DNA of 64,000 bases from Pogostemon cablin (taxonomy: Eukaryota; Streptophyta; Magnoliopsida; Lamiales; Lamiaceae): the NCBI GenBank assembly GCA_023678885.1, contig CM042966.1, forward strand, positions 29,526,028 through 29,590,027. The letters are read 5' to 3'. Below the pieces are notes generated by a model. It had not been told where the DNA came from and did not search any database. It saw nothing but the letters and a program-made list of their open reading frames with translations. The translations under genes and the position numbers were made by a program. Positions within the stretch are counted from its first letter, which is position 1, and every line of letters begins with the position of its first letter. This document shows positions 32,238 through 44,610 of this stretch, piece after piece.

Positions 32238-35200
32238 ATGTCTCTATGTAAGGATCTCGTGTTCTTGATCTTGCAGTTTTGTGATGAAGAGAACCTTAAA
32301 AAGACGGCTCACATGTGAGTTGTATATGCTTTTAATTACATTGTCTTCTGAATTGTCAGTGTCTGTATAACTTGCATAATTTCTTCATTTATAGGCTTGA
32401 GCAGGAAACAGGTTATTTCTTCGATTTGAAATATTTTGAAGAACTAGTACTCAGTGGAGAATGGAACGAGGCTGAGAAATACCTTTCAAGTTTCACAGTA
32501 GTTGAAGACAACAAATATTCAACAAAGATATACTTTGAGATTAGGAAGCAAAAGTTTCTTGAGGCCCTAGACAGGTAATATGATTGGTTTTACTGAATCA
32601 TAAAGAAATTTCCTTTTAATTTCCTCTGGTCATTTCTCACCTTGCATGTACTGATTTTGGTGGTAGGCATGAGTTTAATGTGGCTTTGGATATTCTTCTC
32701 AAAGATCTTAAAGTTTTTGCACAATCAAACAAAGAGTTGTACAAAGAAATGGCACAGCTCCTGGCACTCAACAATTTCAGGTATGGTGGTATACGATAAA
32801 CAACTATGAATAGACTTAGGGAGGAGAAGACGAGGATGAAGATATGACTGTTCTGCTCCGCTGGCCTACATTTTCAAATGAAATGCCTGTAGAGCTAATA
32901 AAAGATTTCCAATTAAATTTTCTTTAGTTTGGGTATTTCAGCAACCTTAATACGACTAGGTGTATATTTTTCAAAGAACCTTCCAAATAACTTGTAAAAA
33001 ATCAAAACACCAAGGGATTACTGAAAAGGAGTAACCAATAATGATATTTTGATTCTTAAGAAGAAAAATTGTTGCTATTTATGATAAACCAACAGGGAGA
33101 ATAGTTCACTTGCTTTGTATGGAGATACATCATCTATCAGACAAAGGGTTGTCAATGAGCTTAGGATTGTCATTGAGGCAAACCCACTTCTCCAAGGACG
33201 GACAAGGTTTCCTCAAATTAACAAGTCAAGACTTAGGCGTCTTATCAACCAAAGGTGATCTTTTCACTATGACTTTTTTTACATCATTGGTTTTTTAGTT
33301 CGAATTCATCTTGTCTTTTGTTGAATTAATCTTATGATTCCATATTTGAGCATAGCCTGATGATAAAGTTATAACATGCAGTTTGAACTGGCAGCACATT
33401 CACTGTGCTCATCCTCATCCACAGCCTCACATTGACACTCTCTTCACAGATCATAAATGTCCCGGAGCAGATAATAATATGCAGGATCAACTGAACAAGA
33501 ATAGTCTATTGGTAAGATTTAGAGTCAACTCGTTTTATTCCTACATTATTTCTTTGTAAAATGACTAAACCAGGCCTTAGCATTTATTCCATGGTCGTTA
33601 TGTATTACATTCCTTTTCAGCCTCCTGCGGCTGTGGCAATGTTTGAAAAAACTCACACTAGAAACTCAACTTCTGATCAGTCCTCAGTGGCTGAGTCAGT
33701 ATCTACTGCTGCAGCTGTAAATCTTGGGAACCTTGCTAATCAAGGGGAAAGTAGGATCTGTCATGATGACTCTAATCTAAAGTCATTAGATCCAATTCAT
33801 GAGGTAACTCATTGTTATCCACGTCACATGTTTTATTAGCACGGTACATGGTGTCATCATATTTCCAAAACAATCTTATGCAGGTATCATTGCCCACTGA
33901 TAATTCAAGCCAAAGTCAAGGTTCTGCAGGGGAACTTCCTATTGATTTTCCCAAGAATGTAGAAAGGATTTTAAATATGGAGTCTTCCCCAACAACCATG
34001 GATTTTCATCCTGTTCATGAAACTCTGCTTCTAGGTTGAAAATGCTGATTGAATTTCTTCATATTCTTTTTTAATAATATGTTGTGAAAAACTCATGGTT
34101 GATTTATTTTCAGTCGGAAAGAGTGTTGGGGAGATAGATCTCTGGGATGTCTCTTCTGCTGAAAAGTTGTTCAGGAAAGAATTTACAGCAAAGTCAGTCT
34201 CAGGGGTATTATTGGTAAAGCTCTTCTTATCTTCACCCTGCACGCACTTTCATCCTTTATTCATAATACAAGATAAATTGAATTATGTGTAATCAGGAGA
34301 GTAGCATATCTGTAAATCGCGTGCAGTGGAGCCCCGATGGATCTAAATTTGGTATATCTGAATCCTAATTCTGCTGCTTAGTCAGTCACTTGCAAATGGA
34401 ATTGGTTTGATTTAACAGAAACTTTGTTGATAACAGGGGCTGCGTATTCAAAGTGCATTATACATTTGTATCATAAAAGGGGCGATTTCTTTGAGAAACA
34501 ACTTGAGGTTTTATTCTGTTACTCTCCCATAGTAATTTTCCAAACACATGTTCAATATGAGTTTTTCCTTCCAGGTGGACGCGCATGTTGGCAGTGTAAA
34601 TGATGTCGCCTTCTCTAAACTATGTGACAAAACCGTTATGATAAGCTGTGGTGATGACAAGTTGATTAAGGTTAGCTTCATACTAATATAGTTGATATGT
34701 CTGACAAAGATTAACCGTGATTCTTCAATTCCATGTATCAAGGTCTGGGATACTGTTACTGGAACTAAAATGTATACATTGGAGGGCCATTGGGATCCAG
34801 TGTACTCCTTATGCCCTCATACGAAGGAAAATGTTAATGTTAGTACATAATTAATATGATAATATACTCAGTGAGTATACATGTTGAGAATAATTCTCTT
34901 TATTTTATACAGTATTTATTTTCCGTCTCAAGACGTGGGGAGATTAAAGCATGGTTGTTTGACAATGTTGGATCAAGGGTCAGTCATGATGATCCTGGTT
35001 TCAGTTGTATGAGAATGGCTTACAGTACTGATGGCAAAAGGTGATTACTCAACCACTTAACAACTCAACCACTTAACTCATCTACATTGTCGACATATCC
35101 TCACTGTATTTGTTTAACTTGTTAGGCTATTTTCTTGTGGGACAAATGAAAAAGGGGAGTCCTATATTGTTGAATGGAGTGAGAGTCAAGGTTTTATTCT

Positions 35201-37432
35201 TCGGAATTACCATGGACTTGGCAACCTTTGTTCATCTATGGTTCATTTTGATACAAGAATCAACCGGTTTTTGGCTGCTGGTGATGAGCATTTGATTAAA
35301 ATTTGGGATATGGACAAGGTTGAGATTTTAGCATCCATTGATGCAGATGGAGGATTGCCTGTAGGTTTCCCATTTTGATTCAATTTTTTATTATTTTATG
35401 AGATAGCCATATATAAACGAGTCTACTGTTTTTTCAAGGCGAGCCCTTATGTTTGCTTCAATAAAAAAGGAGACCTGCTGGCCGTTTCCACTGAGGATAA
35501 TCAAATAAAAATCTTGGCAAATGATTATGGCCGTGAGTTGCTGCAAAGAAGTAGTGATTCGTGCGGATGTGTAATGGAATCTTTCAGGAAGGTGGGTGCA
35601 TAATGTCTTTTGTGAGTGGCATATATCTCAGGAAAATAAGTGTTTCTAATGCTTATCCTTTGTGGCAGCTTTCTGTTGTCGAACCAGATGGTGCTTCAGT
35701 AAGTGATCTTCAAACCCTGCTTGCCTTGTTTTTCTAAATAGACATTCTCTCATAATTTACTTTACTGCTTAATCATGTCTATTAATATTGGATGTGAAGC
35801 CCAACGGACCTAGTACGAAATTGGAGATGCCAAATATCTCTAAAATTGTTGAAGTTTCACGCTGCCAATCCCTGCTACTCACTTGTGAAATTAAGACTAA
35901 TCTGGTATGATTAATAAGCTAGGGTAATGGAAATGGGTACTACTTGCATTGTAATGTAACGTGCATATGATTATATGTGATTGTTTCAGATTCGGAGATT
36001 GGTGTACACTCATGCAGGTAATGGCATTCTTGCATTGGCAGAGGATGGAACTCATCGGCTGTGGAGATGGCTGAAAAGTGGTGCTAATTTGAGTGGCCAG
36101 GTATGAATCAATCTGCAAGAGTGGTTTCAATTTATATACACTTAAGTTAGGACAGCCGAGCCGCTTCATGTTGCAGGCAACTACCGAATGTGAACCTCAA
36201 CTATGGCAACCGAGGAGTGGATCGTTAATGATCAATGATCTTCTTGACAACGACTCAGATGTAGTTGCACCTTGTCTTTCCTTGTCCAAGAATGATTCTT
36301 ATGTTATATCATCATCGGGAAGGATGGTTAATCTATACAACGTGCTGATATTCAAGGTACTACTCTTTTATAGTATTAATTCACTTGGATGTGAGTTGAC
36401 ATATATGCTTGAGTTTGCTTACGCAGAAAATAAGACAAGTCATGCCACCTCCGCCTGCTGCCACCTGTCTTTTGTTTTATCCACAAGATAACAACATTAT
36501 TGCTATTGGGATGGATGATGCAACAATCCACATCTACAACATACGTGTGGACGAGGTATGAATATGATGTGATCTATGATAAAATCATGCCTTGTGTTTT
36601 GACTCACCTGTTCATTCATTTCTGCAGTTGATAAGTAAGCTTCAAGGGCACTCTAAAAGAATCAGCGGACTTGCTTTCTCGACCAACTTGAATGTGCTCG
36701 TCTCTTGTGGAGTCGACACTCAGGTTAGTCGCATCTCGTTCGCAAACTATACACGTTTATATCTTGATGATGCATTTCCTTCACTCAGATTATGCTGTGG
36801 GATTCTGCTGCATGGGAGAAAAAGAAAAGCACGGTGCTGCAGATTTCGGTTGGTTGGAAGGCCTCGGACTTATCAGAGACCAACATTGAACTCAACAAAG
36901 ATGAGAAGAACTTTCTTGCAGTACACGAGACTCAACTTGCAATATACGAAACAACAACTCTACGACGTGTCAAGCAGGTACACACCGTCTTCCCTCCCAC
37001 TCTTTGCATGCATCTTTCTTTCTAATTCGGGTGTTGTGATTCAGTGGACTATAGCCAACTTTTGTACGCGGATCTCCCATGCTACGTACTCATGCGATAG
37101 CCAGTTGGTGTACGCTGCCATGAAAGACGGAATCCTCTTAATACTGGGGGCTTCAGATCTGGCTCCAAGATTTGAGATCGACCCATCGTCGTACCTCCCG
37201 GCTCGTCTCAGGTAGGTAGTTGTGTGTTGATGTTTGGATGGAAGGAAGAGAGTGATAGTAATTTGATTAATCTGGGATTGAATGCAGCAGCTGTTATGTG
37301 GATCCAGTAGTGGTTGCTGCTCATCCAAACAAGCCTTGCCAGTTTGCATTGGGGTTGTCCAATGGTGGGGTAGTCATTATTGAACCCCTTCAATCTCAAG
37401 CACAATGGACCATCAACACTAGTCACCACTAA
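32238..37432 (+). CDS. Divergent TOPLESS-related transcriptional corepressor
   Basis: Groucho/Tup1-type corepressor recruited by EAR-motif repressors such as Aux/IAA proteins. There are 24 coding exons (first 32238-32314, last 37288-37432; phases all close) for 1026 aa. Residues 1-70 are LisH and CTLH: DLVFLILQFCDEENLKKTAH, then EWNEAEKYLSSFT. The topless-domain helices continue to RRLINQSLNWQH, followed by the zinc-knuckle-like FTDHKCPG. WD40 repeats begin at MDFHPVHETLLLVG, with IDLWDVSSAEKL, VDAHVGSVNDVAFS, KVWDTVTGTKMYTLEGH, GEIKAWLFDNVGSRV, FSCGTNEKGESYIVEW, FLAAGDEHLIKIWDMD, IAIGMDDATIHIYNIRVDE and LQGHSKRISGLAFS. TPL is 1131 aa; the difference lies mostly in the linker (about residues 205-335), where the usual proline-rich KRPRxPP segment is missing. 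It is best seen as a fast-evolving TPL/TPR paralogue, presumably nuclear. Confidence 0.93.
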
Positions 37433-38160
37433 ATTGTTGGTGCACACATGGATCTTCCAAATTCATGCTTTATAATTTATATAATGCATCAAACAATACA
37501 TTTCTCCTTGTTTACCCTTGTAAATATGAGTATAATTATCTCTATTTTCTAATTGAAGGGCTTTTAAAACTAAATGAATGAGTAGTCTACTGTTTTCTCA
37601 ATAAAAACTCCTCCACACCCACCCATTCCAATTAGTAATTAATTAATGCAGTGTGTTGAAGATATTAACTCCATGGATATCCCACTCTAAAATAAAATTA
37701 AAAAATGAAGTTACTCCATAGATATCCACTCTACTTAATATTCACTCCATAGATATCCACTCTAATTAATGCACTGGTTTGAAAATATTACTCCATAGAT
37801 ATTCACCCTACTTGCTTCTCATTTAACATCCACTCTAATTAATCAACATTGTTATTTAAATTGACGTAATAATGCTTGCCTTAAAAAAAAAATTGACGTA
37901 ATTAGTCAGTGAGGTTTTTTTTTTAATATAATTTTAAGTTTTACAAATATATATATATCCTAGTTTTTATTTCGCGAGTAAATGAGCCTAATTCAAGACC
38001 AATAAACCCAACCAAAACACTGATAATTAATTCCTCGTTGAATAATCTACAAAGAAATCCCTATTTTTTCAATAATCCAGCCCATTTTCCTTTTTCAAAT
38101 CTTGGTTGAAGCAGTAAATTTTAAACCAAGTATGCAGATTATTATTTGGTCAAATCACCA
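37433..38160. other. 3' flank of the TOPLESS-related gene and spacer
   Basis: AT-rich sequence. Apart from the short tandem repeat at 37667-37850 nothing is recognised. Confidence 0.5.
37667..37850 (+). repeat. Short tandem repeat, ACTCCATAGATATCCACTCTA-type
   Basis: The phrase CTCCATAGATATCCACTCTA, with small changes, occurs four times at irregular 30-70 base spacing. TCTAATTAAT(G/C) often follows it. Confidence 0.75.
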
Positions 38161-38251
38161 TTTTGTCAACGGAATTACTTTCTCTCTCCCTTTTGGGGGT
38201 CAAAACTCGCACTAATTTCGATTTTAGGAGGGAGCCCTTTTCACCTGGAAG

Positions 38252-39039
38252 GTGAGTTCATGTTGTTTGATCTTTTACTTAATTTAGATTCGATGTTTTC
38301 ATTCCCAGTTGCATTTGCTTTCTTTTTCCAAATTAGATAGCTTTGTCTGGTGATGTTTGCATTGAACATGATAAACGGCTTGAATTTGTTTCCGATTTTC
38401 ATATCTTCTCTGCTAGGTTTATGGATTGGAGTTAGATATGTTCACTGCTGTCCTATTCAATCTGTTTTTGACAGATTTCTGGTGCAGAAATTTTCTTTTA
38501 AATCAATGAATTTGATCTAGTGTTCTTACCTTTGCATTCTCAATGGCAACGAAAATGTATGAATCTAGTCTTTGGATTTTCTTTTTCTACTATGAATCAC
38601 AAATCTTTCGTTATTTTGTTTAACTGAATCTAGGAAATTTGTCAGCCTGTGAACCAAATAGTATTATGAACCAACAGCACCTCATTTGTTATTGCAGTTT
38701 TGCCTGTTTACATGAGGACTTATCATAGCCCTGCTTTTTTGTGATCAGTGTTGGAAGGATGATTTAGTTTCCTTCTTGTCACAAGGTTCTGAACTACGCT
38801 ATTTCTGCTGGTAATACGAATTAAATGGTCTGTAAATTTCACACTTCTGGACAAGAAATGTGTGTTCCAAGTATATATATAGCCGTCTTAAAGCGGATAT
38901 AGTAGTGTGAACTTTCTATCTTTGAACATCTGCATATGGAATTTGATGGTGCCAAATATCTGCTATGAAAGTGTGTTTTTTTGTTATTATCTTATTCATC
39001 AGTGTCATTGAGCTCCATTATTTTTTTTTTCTGCTATAG
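38252..39039 (+). promoter_or_regulatory. Probable 5'-UTR intron of the PHT4;6-type gene
   Basis: A strong donor (CTGGAAG|GTGAGTTC) at 38252 and an acceptor (TGCTATAG|GG) at 39039 frame a T-rich 788-base intron ahead of the single coding exon. Leader introns of this kind often raise expression in plants. Confidence 0.6.
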
Positions 39040-39125
39040 GGCTTCTTCCTTTGTGACCCGTGTTCTCCTGGGATTGATTTAATTGTTTTGGAATCACATA
39101 TTAAGGAGGAGTGGTTTCACCATAC

Positions 39126-39260
39126 ATGAATCCAAAAGAGAATGAAGAACACCACATCATTACCGAAGCGCTATGTGATTGTGATTTTGACCTTTATCTG
39201 CACCTGCGTGTGCTACATAGAACGAGTGGGCTTCTCCATTGCATATACTGCTGCTGCTGA
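39126..39260 (+). promoter_or_regulatory. Overlapping upstream reading frame on the PHT4;6-type mRNA
   Basis: An ATG 16 bases ahead of the main start opens a 44-codon frame out of phase with the transporter and ends with TGA at 39258-39260, inside the transporter coding region. Ribosomes starting here would miss the main start, so it could lower translation or make it depend on leaky scanning. Confidence 0.55.
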
Positions 39261-40443
39261 TGCTGCAGGAGTGAATCAATCGAGCAAGGGCATGATACTC
39301 TCAACTTTTTATTATGGATATGCCTGTTCCCAAGTTCCGGGCGGATGGGCAGCTCAAAAAATTGGGGGAAGACGTATCCTCCTACTTTCATTTATTTTAT
39401 GGTCTCTAACATGTGCTTTTGTACCATTGGATCCAAATCGAATCGGAATTCTGGTCCTAGCTCGTTTGCTTGTCGGAGTGGCACAAGGGTTCATTTTCCC
39501 TTCCATTCACACTGTACTGGCTCAGTGGGTGCCTCCCCATGAGAGGTCGAGATCAGTTTCTTTAACAACATCGGGTATGTACTTTGGTGCAGCTATCGGG
39601 ACGCTTGTGCTCCCAAGCCTTGTTAAGTTTCGGAGTCCACAATCAGTATTTGTTACCGAAGCTAGTTTAGGCGCCATGTGGTCTCTACTTTGGTTCAAGT
39701 GTGCTAGTGATCCGCCTCGTTCTGAACATCCCAAGGCTACAGCGGCTGGTTTTGGGGAATCCTTGCTTCCAACCAAAGGGGATCAAAAGACTAAACTAGA
39801 AATTCCTTGGAAGAGAATTATGCTGAGTTTGCCAATTTGGGCCATCGTTGTCAATAATTTCACGTTCCATTATGGTCTTTACGTACTCATGAATTGGCTC
39901 CCGACATACTTTGAACTAGGACTCCAGCACAGTCTTCAAGAAATGGGGTCCTCTAAGATGATGCCTTATCTCAACATGTTTTTATTCTCAAATATAGGTG
40001 GTGTGGTGGCAGACCACTTTATTACCAGACGAATCATGTCGGTAACTCGAACAAGAAAGCTCCTAAACACTCTGGGATTTGTGGTGGCTTCTTTTGCTCT
40101 AATGTCCCTTCCCTTGTTCAGAAGCCCTGGTGGGGTGGTGTTCTGCTCGTCTGTGGCTCTTGGTTTCTTGGCGCTCGGGAGGGCTGGATTTGCTGTGAAT
40201 CACATGGATGTAGCCCCAAGATATGCCGGGATTGTGATGGGGATTTCTAATACGGCAGGTACCCTAGCAGGCATAGTCGGGGTAGACCTAACAGGTCGAC
40301 TTCTTGAAGCCGCTAAGGCAGCAGACTTGGATCTCACGAATCCAGAGAGTTGGAGAGCAGTTTTTCTAATTCCAGGGTTGCTCTGTATATTTAGTTCGAT
40401 TGTGTTTCTTCTTCTGTCCACTGGGGAGAGGATTTTTGACTGA
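39142..40443 (+). CDS. Anion/phosphate transporter, PHT4;6 (ANTR5) type
   Basis: Single-exon major facilitator of 433 aa, matching the length and sequence type of Arabidopsis PHT4;6, a Golgi phosphate exporter. About twelve membrane segments are visible. The first half has YVIVILTFICTCVCYIERVG, the SLC17-type FYYGYACSQVPGGWAAQKIG and RLLVGVAQGFIFPSIHTVLA; WVPPHERSRSVSLTTSGMYF follows. The second half has IPWKRIMLSLPIWAIVVNNF, YGLYVLMNWLPTYFELGL, LGRAGFAVNHMDVAPRYAGI and GISNTAGTLAGIVGVDLTG. Start 39142 is chosen because the short N-terminus MKNTTSLPKRY agrees with relatives. It converges on the MEMO gene (stop to stop about 700 bases). No chloroplast transit peptide is present, unlike other PHT4 members. 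Confidence 0.95.
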   Translation: MKNTTSLPKRYVIVILTFICTCVCYIERVGFSIAYTAAADAAGVNQSSKGMILSTFYYGYACSQVPGGWAAQKIGGRRILLLSFILWSLTCAFVPLDPNRIGILVLARLLVGVAQGFIFPSIHTVLAQWVPPHERSRSVSLTTSGMYFGAAIGTLVLPSLVKFRSPQSVFVTEASLGAMWSLLWFKCASDPPRSEHPKATAAGFGESLLPTKGDQKTKLEIPWKRIMLSLPIWAIVVNNFTFHYGLYVLMNWLPTYFELGLQHSLQEMGSSKMMPYLNMFLFSNIGGVVADHFITRRIMSVTRTRKLLNTLGFVVASFALMSLPLFRSPGGVVFCSSVALGFLALGRAGFAVNHMDVAPRYAGIVMGISNTAGTLAGIVGVDLTGRLLEAAKAADLDLTNPESWRAVFLIPGLLCIFSSIVFLLLSTGERIFD

Positions 40444-41142
40444 GCCTGTGGTACCAACACACATTAATTCATTTTAGTTGGATACATTCTTTTGTATTTG
40501 TCGGTTGAAGCATTTGTCTGAATAAAAGCGTATGCTAAATGTGTTTGTAATGAATGAAAAAGGGATACTTGAATATGTAGTATAAATTTTTGAAATGTAG
40601 ATGTTGCTATTTTATCGCCAGATCATATCAAATTAGTTGGTATTTGTATGCATTATCGAGCTTGGGAGTTGGAATGAATCAAATTCAACTTCTAACAACC
40701 TCAACATCAACCTACCTTGATAACTCCAGCAAACTTAATATTTTTCAATTAAACCCCAGCAGTCACTCACCATTTACATTCAATTCTAATTCAAACCTTA
40801 ATAAGCACCTTCAAACAAGCCAAACTTAAGTCGTGATATTCTACTTGGCTCAAATTAAAGCAATCCACCGAATATAAAACAGCTTCGAGGGTTCAAATTT
40901 AGGTCAGAGTTGCTATGAGGGTTTCTTAATGTGGACAACAAATTCACACAACATAAGATACAGTAATTAACGACCCGATTTGAAGATTAAAAAATAAAAA
41001 TCCAAACCTGAGGGAAACTACAACTCAAGTTCCCCATAAATGAAATTGAAGAGAATTGTAATAGAACATTCATCAATGTTACTTTAGATACTTATTAAAT
41101 AAAATGAAATAGACATAAATAGTGGCCGCTTCATTATAAAAA
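40444..41142. terminator. Shared 3' region of PHT4;6-type and MEMO genes
   Basis: AT-rich sequence between convergent stop codons. AATAAAAGC at about 40521 could be the polyadenylation signal of the transporter. Nothing else was recognised. Confidence 0.5.
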
Positions 41143-43677
41143 TCAACCTTCGACTTTGGCAGCTGCAGATGCATAACTTACACTGCTGTCTCTCATGGAT
41201 TTGCACTGGCTTGACTGTTCATACCGAAGAAATCTAATCTTTATCTTCGTTGGGCTATTCTTTGCCATCTAGTCAAAACACAAATTGTGGTTAGCAACTC
41301 CCAAATGTAAAAGTTTAAAACACAAGTACGTCCGCAAAACCATTGGTACTTCCTGATGAACATAGATAAAAGATGACCCATAAATAGACAAGAAGCCAAC
41401 TAATATAAGTCGTAATTGCCATTTAAACAGACTTAGATGAGAGTAAGATTCAACTACTAATTAGTCTAAGAACTACTCATATTAGACAAGTTCAATCCAA
41501 TAGGTACTTGCAACATGCCAGAGGTCTGTTATTAAATCAGAAAAGATTTTGCTGACTTTTAAAACCAGGAAAAGGGTGGTCAAGGTTTTTACATGAAGAA
41601 ATACACTAATTGGGTGCCGTCCACAGATAGTATTGTCCGTATCCAAGAGGTACTGCTTAAACGCATCTGGATCTCCTGTTTCTATAATATCCATTCCTGT
41701 TTTGTCTAATGCTTCAATAGACTTGTGGATGGCCCCAAGCTTTTTATCATAACGCATATAGTTGAACCTAGACAAAAAGATCGAAGCATGGATAAGTTTC
41801 TGTAAAATATCTTTCCAACTACAGGCTATAGGGGTATATCTTGATAGGCCAGACAAGCACATACCGAGAACCCCAGTGACAAAAATCTGAAGACACGGAA
41901 AAGAAATTAGTAGGGTCATCCACATATTTTGCTAACAATCGACCATACATGGCTTCGACTTCAGCACTAAGAGCACCTACCAAAATGGGCACAATCTTGA
42001 CAGAATACCTGTATTGGCTTCTTCAACATATTAGTCACAAGATAATTGAAAAAAAAAAAAAAAAGAGAGAGGAGAGGAGATAATTGTCACCAAAAGCATA
42101 CCCCTGAAATACTTTCACAAGATATGGCAGGTGCATTTCCATGCTATGCTCAGCCTCATCAACATGAAGATCCATAAATTCAAACTTCCCTGTAGCTTTT
42201 AGTTCTTCATTGACTGTTGCAAAGGTAAGACAGACACTTGTTAAAGGGATATCTTGCCAAAAACTACTTCATTCACAGCTACATTACCGTGTCACTACTT
42301 GGATAGGTGGATTATAGAAAGAATAAACCGTAACAGTATATTGATCATATCAGGAGAACCACAACACCCACATTGAATTTTATTAATTATAAAAAAAAAT
42401 ATATAGTTATCCAATACTTCCTAGAAACATATCAATTGTAGTCTCATAAGTTCCATCTGAAAGAGAACCTTCATTAGCTTCCTATTTCTGATGTCTATTA
42501 AACTTTTCCTTGCTTTCAATCATTTTTATTTTGTATTACAGAAAAACCATAACACCACTTATTTTTTTAAAAATAAATTGGATTGGCTTTCCAACAATTT
42601 CATCCACTACCGAAGAGGAGTTCCTTTTAGTACTGAAGATTGTTTTGTCACCATAAATAGTTCAGGAATTGTAAATCCAGATTTTAATCAATGTCAGTTT
42701 CATAGTCACTATTGAAATCTGTTACAAACCTTCATTACATGGCACGGCACGTGGTAGATATAAAGAAGAGGGCCATAAGTAACATCATGATCATAAAGTC
42801 AAATAAATGATAATGCAAATAAAACTCCCTGCCCTAGGCCTGCCTAACCAAGTGATCTTTCACAAGGGCAGAAAAAAATTAACCTTTGTCATGTTATAAT
42901 AGATAACATCACGATAGTGTCAAGTGTGAACAAACCGACATTGCATAGAAACAAAAAAAAAAAAAGAAAAATGTAACAATACCTTCCTGATCAATTGGAA
43001 GGTCTCCTATGGGTGTCTTGTAGAGCGTGGCTTTTGAAAGTGCACATCTTGGAGTGTAATGGTGATGAGAAGGGCCAAGAAGAAACACCCTGGTACTGCA
43101 GCATAAAGAGCTCTCACTTGAGAATATCAGGATAAAAAACAGAGAAGTTGGATTGATACAAAATCTGTTGGTTGGAACTCACGTGTTTGAAGGGTCTATG
43201 TTTCCAAATGCATAGGCAGCAGCACGACCAGAATAGGAATAACCTGCATGACTACACAAAACCCACCAGCTTACACTTGGTTTACCATTTGATTAGTGAT
43301 GAGAATTGTTGTTTCGATGACTTACGGTGCAATTACTCCTCTTACATCAGTGGACTTGGTGAGGCCGGTACTCCCAAGCCACCCATCAAGCTCCTCTGAT
43401 AACTTTTTAGCTAAAGAAGAGACAACATAACATAACATCAAACCCTGAGCCAAACATCAAAAAGCATATATAGAGACAAATAAACTAATGCAAATGGGGC
43501 TTTAAGTTAAGCAACATACAGCAGAATCCAAGTGAGAAAAAGAAAAATCTTGATATCTGAATTACTTAAAAGGGGAAACGATATTGATGATGGAGGAGCA
43601 AAGTGGAGAGATAGAGGGACTTAACGATTGTCGGTGTACCATGAACCAGCGTGAGATGGTCTTCTAATGTTGTCCAT
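41143..43677 (-). CDS. MEMO1 family protein
   Basis: Homologue of human MEMO1, a metal-binding protein with an extradiol-dioxygenase-like fold. Exons in transcription order: 43677-43626, 43410-43326, 43251-43183, 43095-42983, 42213-42102, 42008-41865, 41767-41593, 41268-41143; 291 aa, the usual family length. Signatures are RPSHAGSWYTDN, VIAPHAGYSYSGRAAAYAFG, LLGPSHHY, LHVDEAEHSMEMHLPYL, VPILVG, FFSVSSDFCHWGSRF, ICGRHPISVFLH and FLRYEQSSQC. The three metal ligands of human MEMO1 (His49, His81, Cys244) line up with His47, His79 and Cys240. At exon 4 a second acceptor six bases further on would drop two residues. The role in plants is not well defined; a cytosolic protein is expected. Confidence 0.95.
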
Positions 43678-43975
43678 CGCTTAAGATAAGAAAAGCCCTA
43701 ATGATATTGCGAATTACAGAGATTAGGTAGGAGTCGGAGATGAATGCCAGAAAATTAGTGAGAGATGATAATGATTAGATTCCGACGGAAAGTGCGCCTG
43801 AGAAAGTGAGAATAAAATCGCTTGTGTCTGAATACACGCCACTGCACAGCCTCCTTCAATTTTTAAACCTTTTCTCTTCCAAGGGTTTTTATCTGCTGCG
43901 CTTCATCCTTGTCTTACCCGCTGATTTGGGGGCTGTAACATACTAACATTAATATACAAATATTTACGTTTCCTT
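43678..43975. promoter_or_regulatory. MEMO promoter region
   Basis: Flank upstream of the MEMO start, with AAAGCCCTAATG next to the start codon. No clear TATA box. It ends where the direct repeat at 43976 begins. Confidence 0.4.
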
Positions 43976-44038
43976 TTTATACGGAAATTAGTACTCCATA
44001 ATATTATATTGTTTTATGGGTGGGCTCTATATAAAATA
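43976..44038 (+). repeat. Left copy of a direct repeat of about 60 bp
   Basis: ACGGAAATTAGTACTCCATA to GCTCTATATAAAATAA is repeated with one visible base change (GGGTGGGC versus GGGTGAGC) at 47877-47939. The two copies bracket the region with host-gene fragments. Confidence 0.85.
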
Positions 44039-44129
44039 AGAGAGTGACTATGTAGGACCGATCCTACCAAATTTTGGTGGAACCGGATCCTCTTCTTTTA
44101 ATTGGGTTTTCAATTGGGTTTAGGATTTA

Positions 44130-44570
44130 ACCTTGGCTGCTTTGCGGATTCAAGTCTCGCCGGATTTTCTACAGTTTGCAGCACCGATCGGATCTGCCGG
44201 AAAGGGCGAACTCCAGCGCAGCTACCACTCAGGGGTCATGCATACGCCTCTAACATTGCTGCCCATTTCGACACCTGGGTCGCCGGTCTCTGCCCGTCAC
44301 GATGCCGCCCACCACCGGATCTGTTCCAGCTGCATTTCTCTTATTACCGCTGGAATCTGGTTCTATTCTGCCGGAAATCGCCGGCCTTCGCCGTTGTTGA
44401 AGCCTAGCGGTCGCTTCTCCATGAAGTTACAGTCTCCATTTCTGAGCTGATTTTTCCGTCCTTCGCAAGTCTGTAGCTAACTCCCACCGAAAAATATGTT
44501 GTTGCCGCCTAGAAGAGTTTGCCGCAGTGAGAACTCGCCGCTTAAAGCGTTGTCGAAATTCGTTGTCTGC
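44130..44570 (+). other. Unrecognised GC-rich block
   Basis: Base composition is much richer in G and C than its surroundings. Two overlapping plus-strand frames of about 100 codons exist (44102-44407 and 44133-44450), but neither looks like a known protein and codon use is not convincing. It may be another captured gene or leader piece. Confidence 0.4.
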
Positions 44571-44610
44571 CCTACAGGTTTGTTGCATCCTTTAGCTCTA
44601 GTACTACTCT

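Noticed and set aside
44102..44450. Two 100-codon genes in the GC-rich block
   Set aside because: Both frames overlap, neither resembles a known protein, and they lie in a segment of gene debris.
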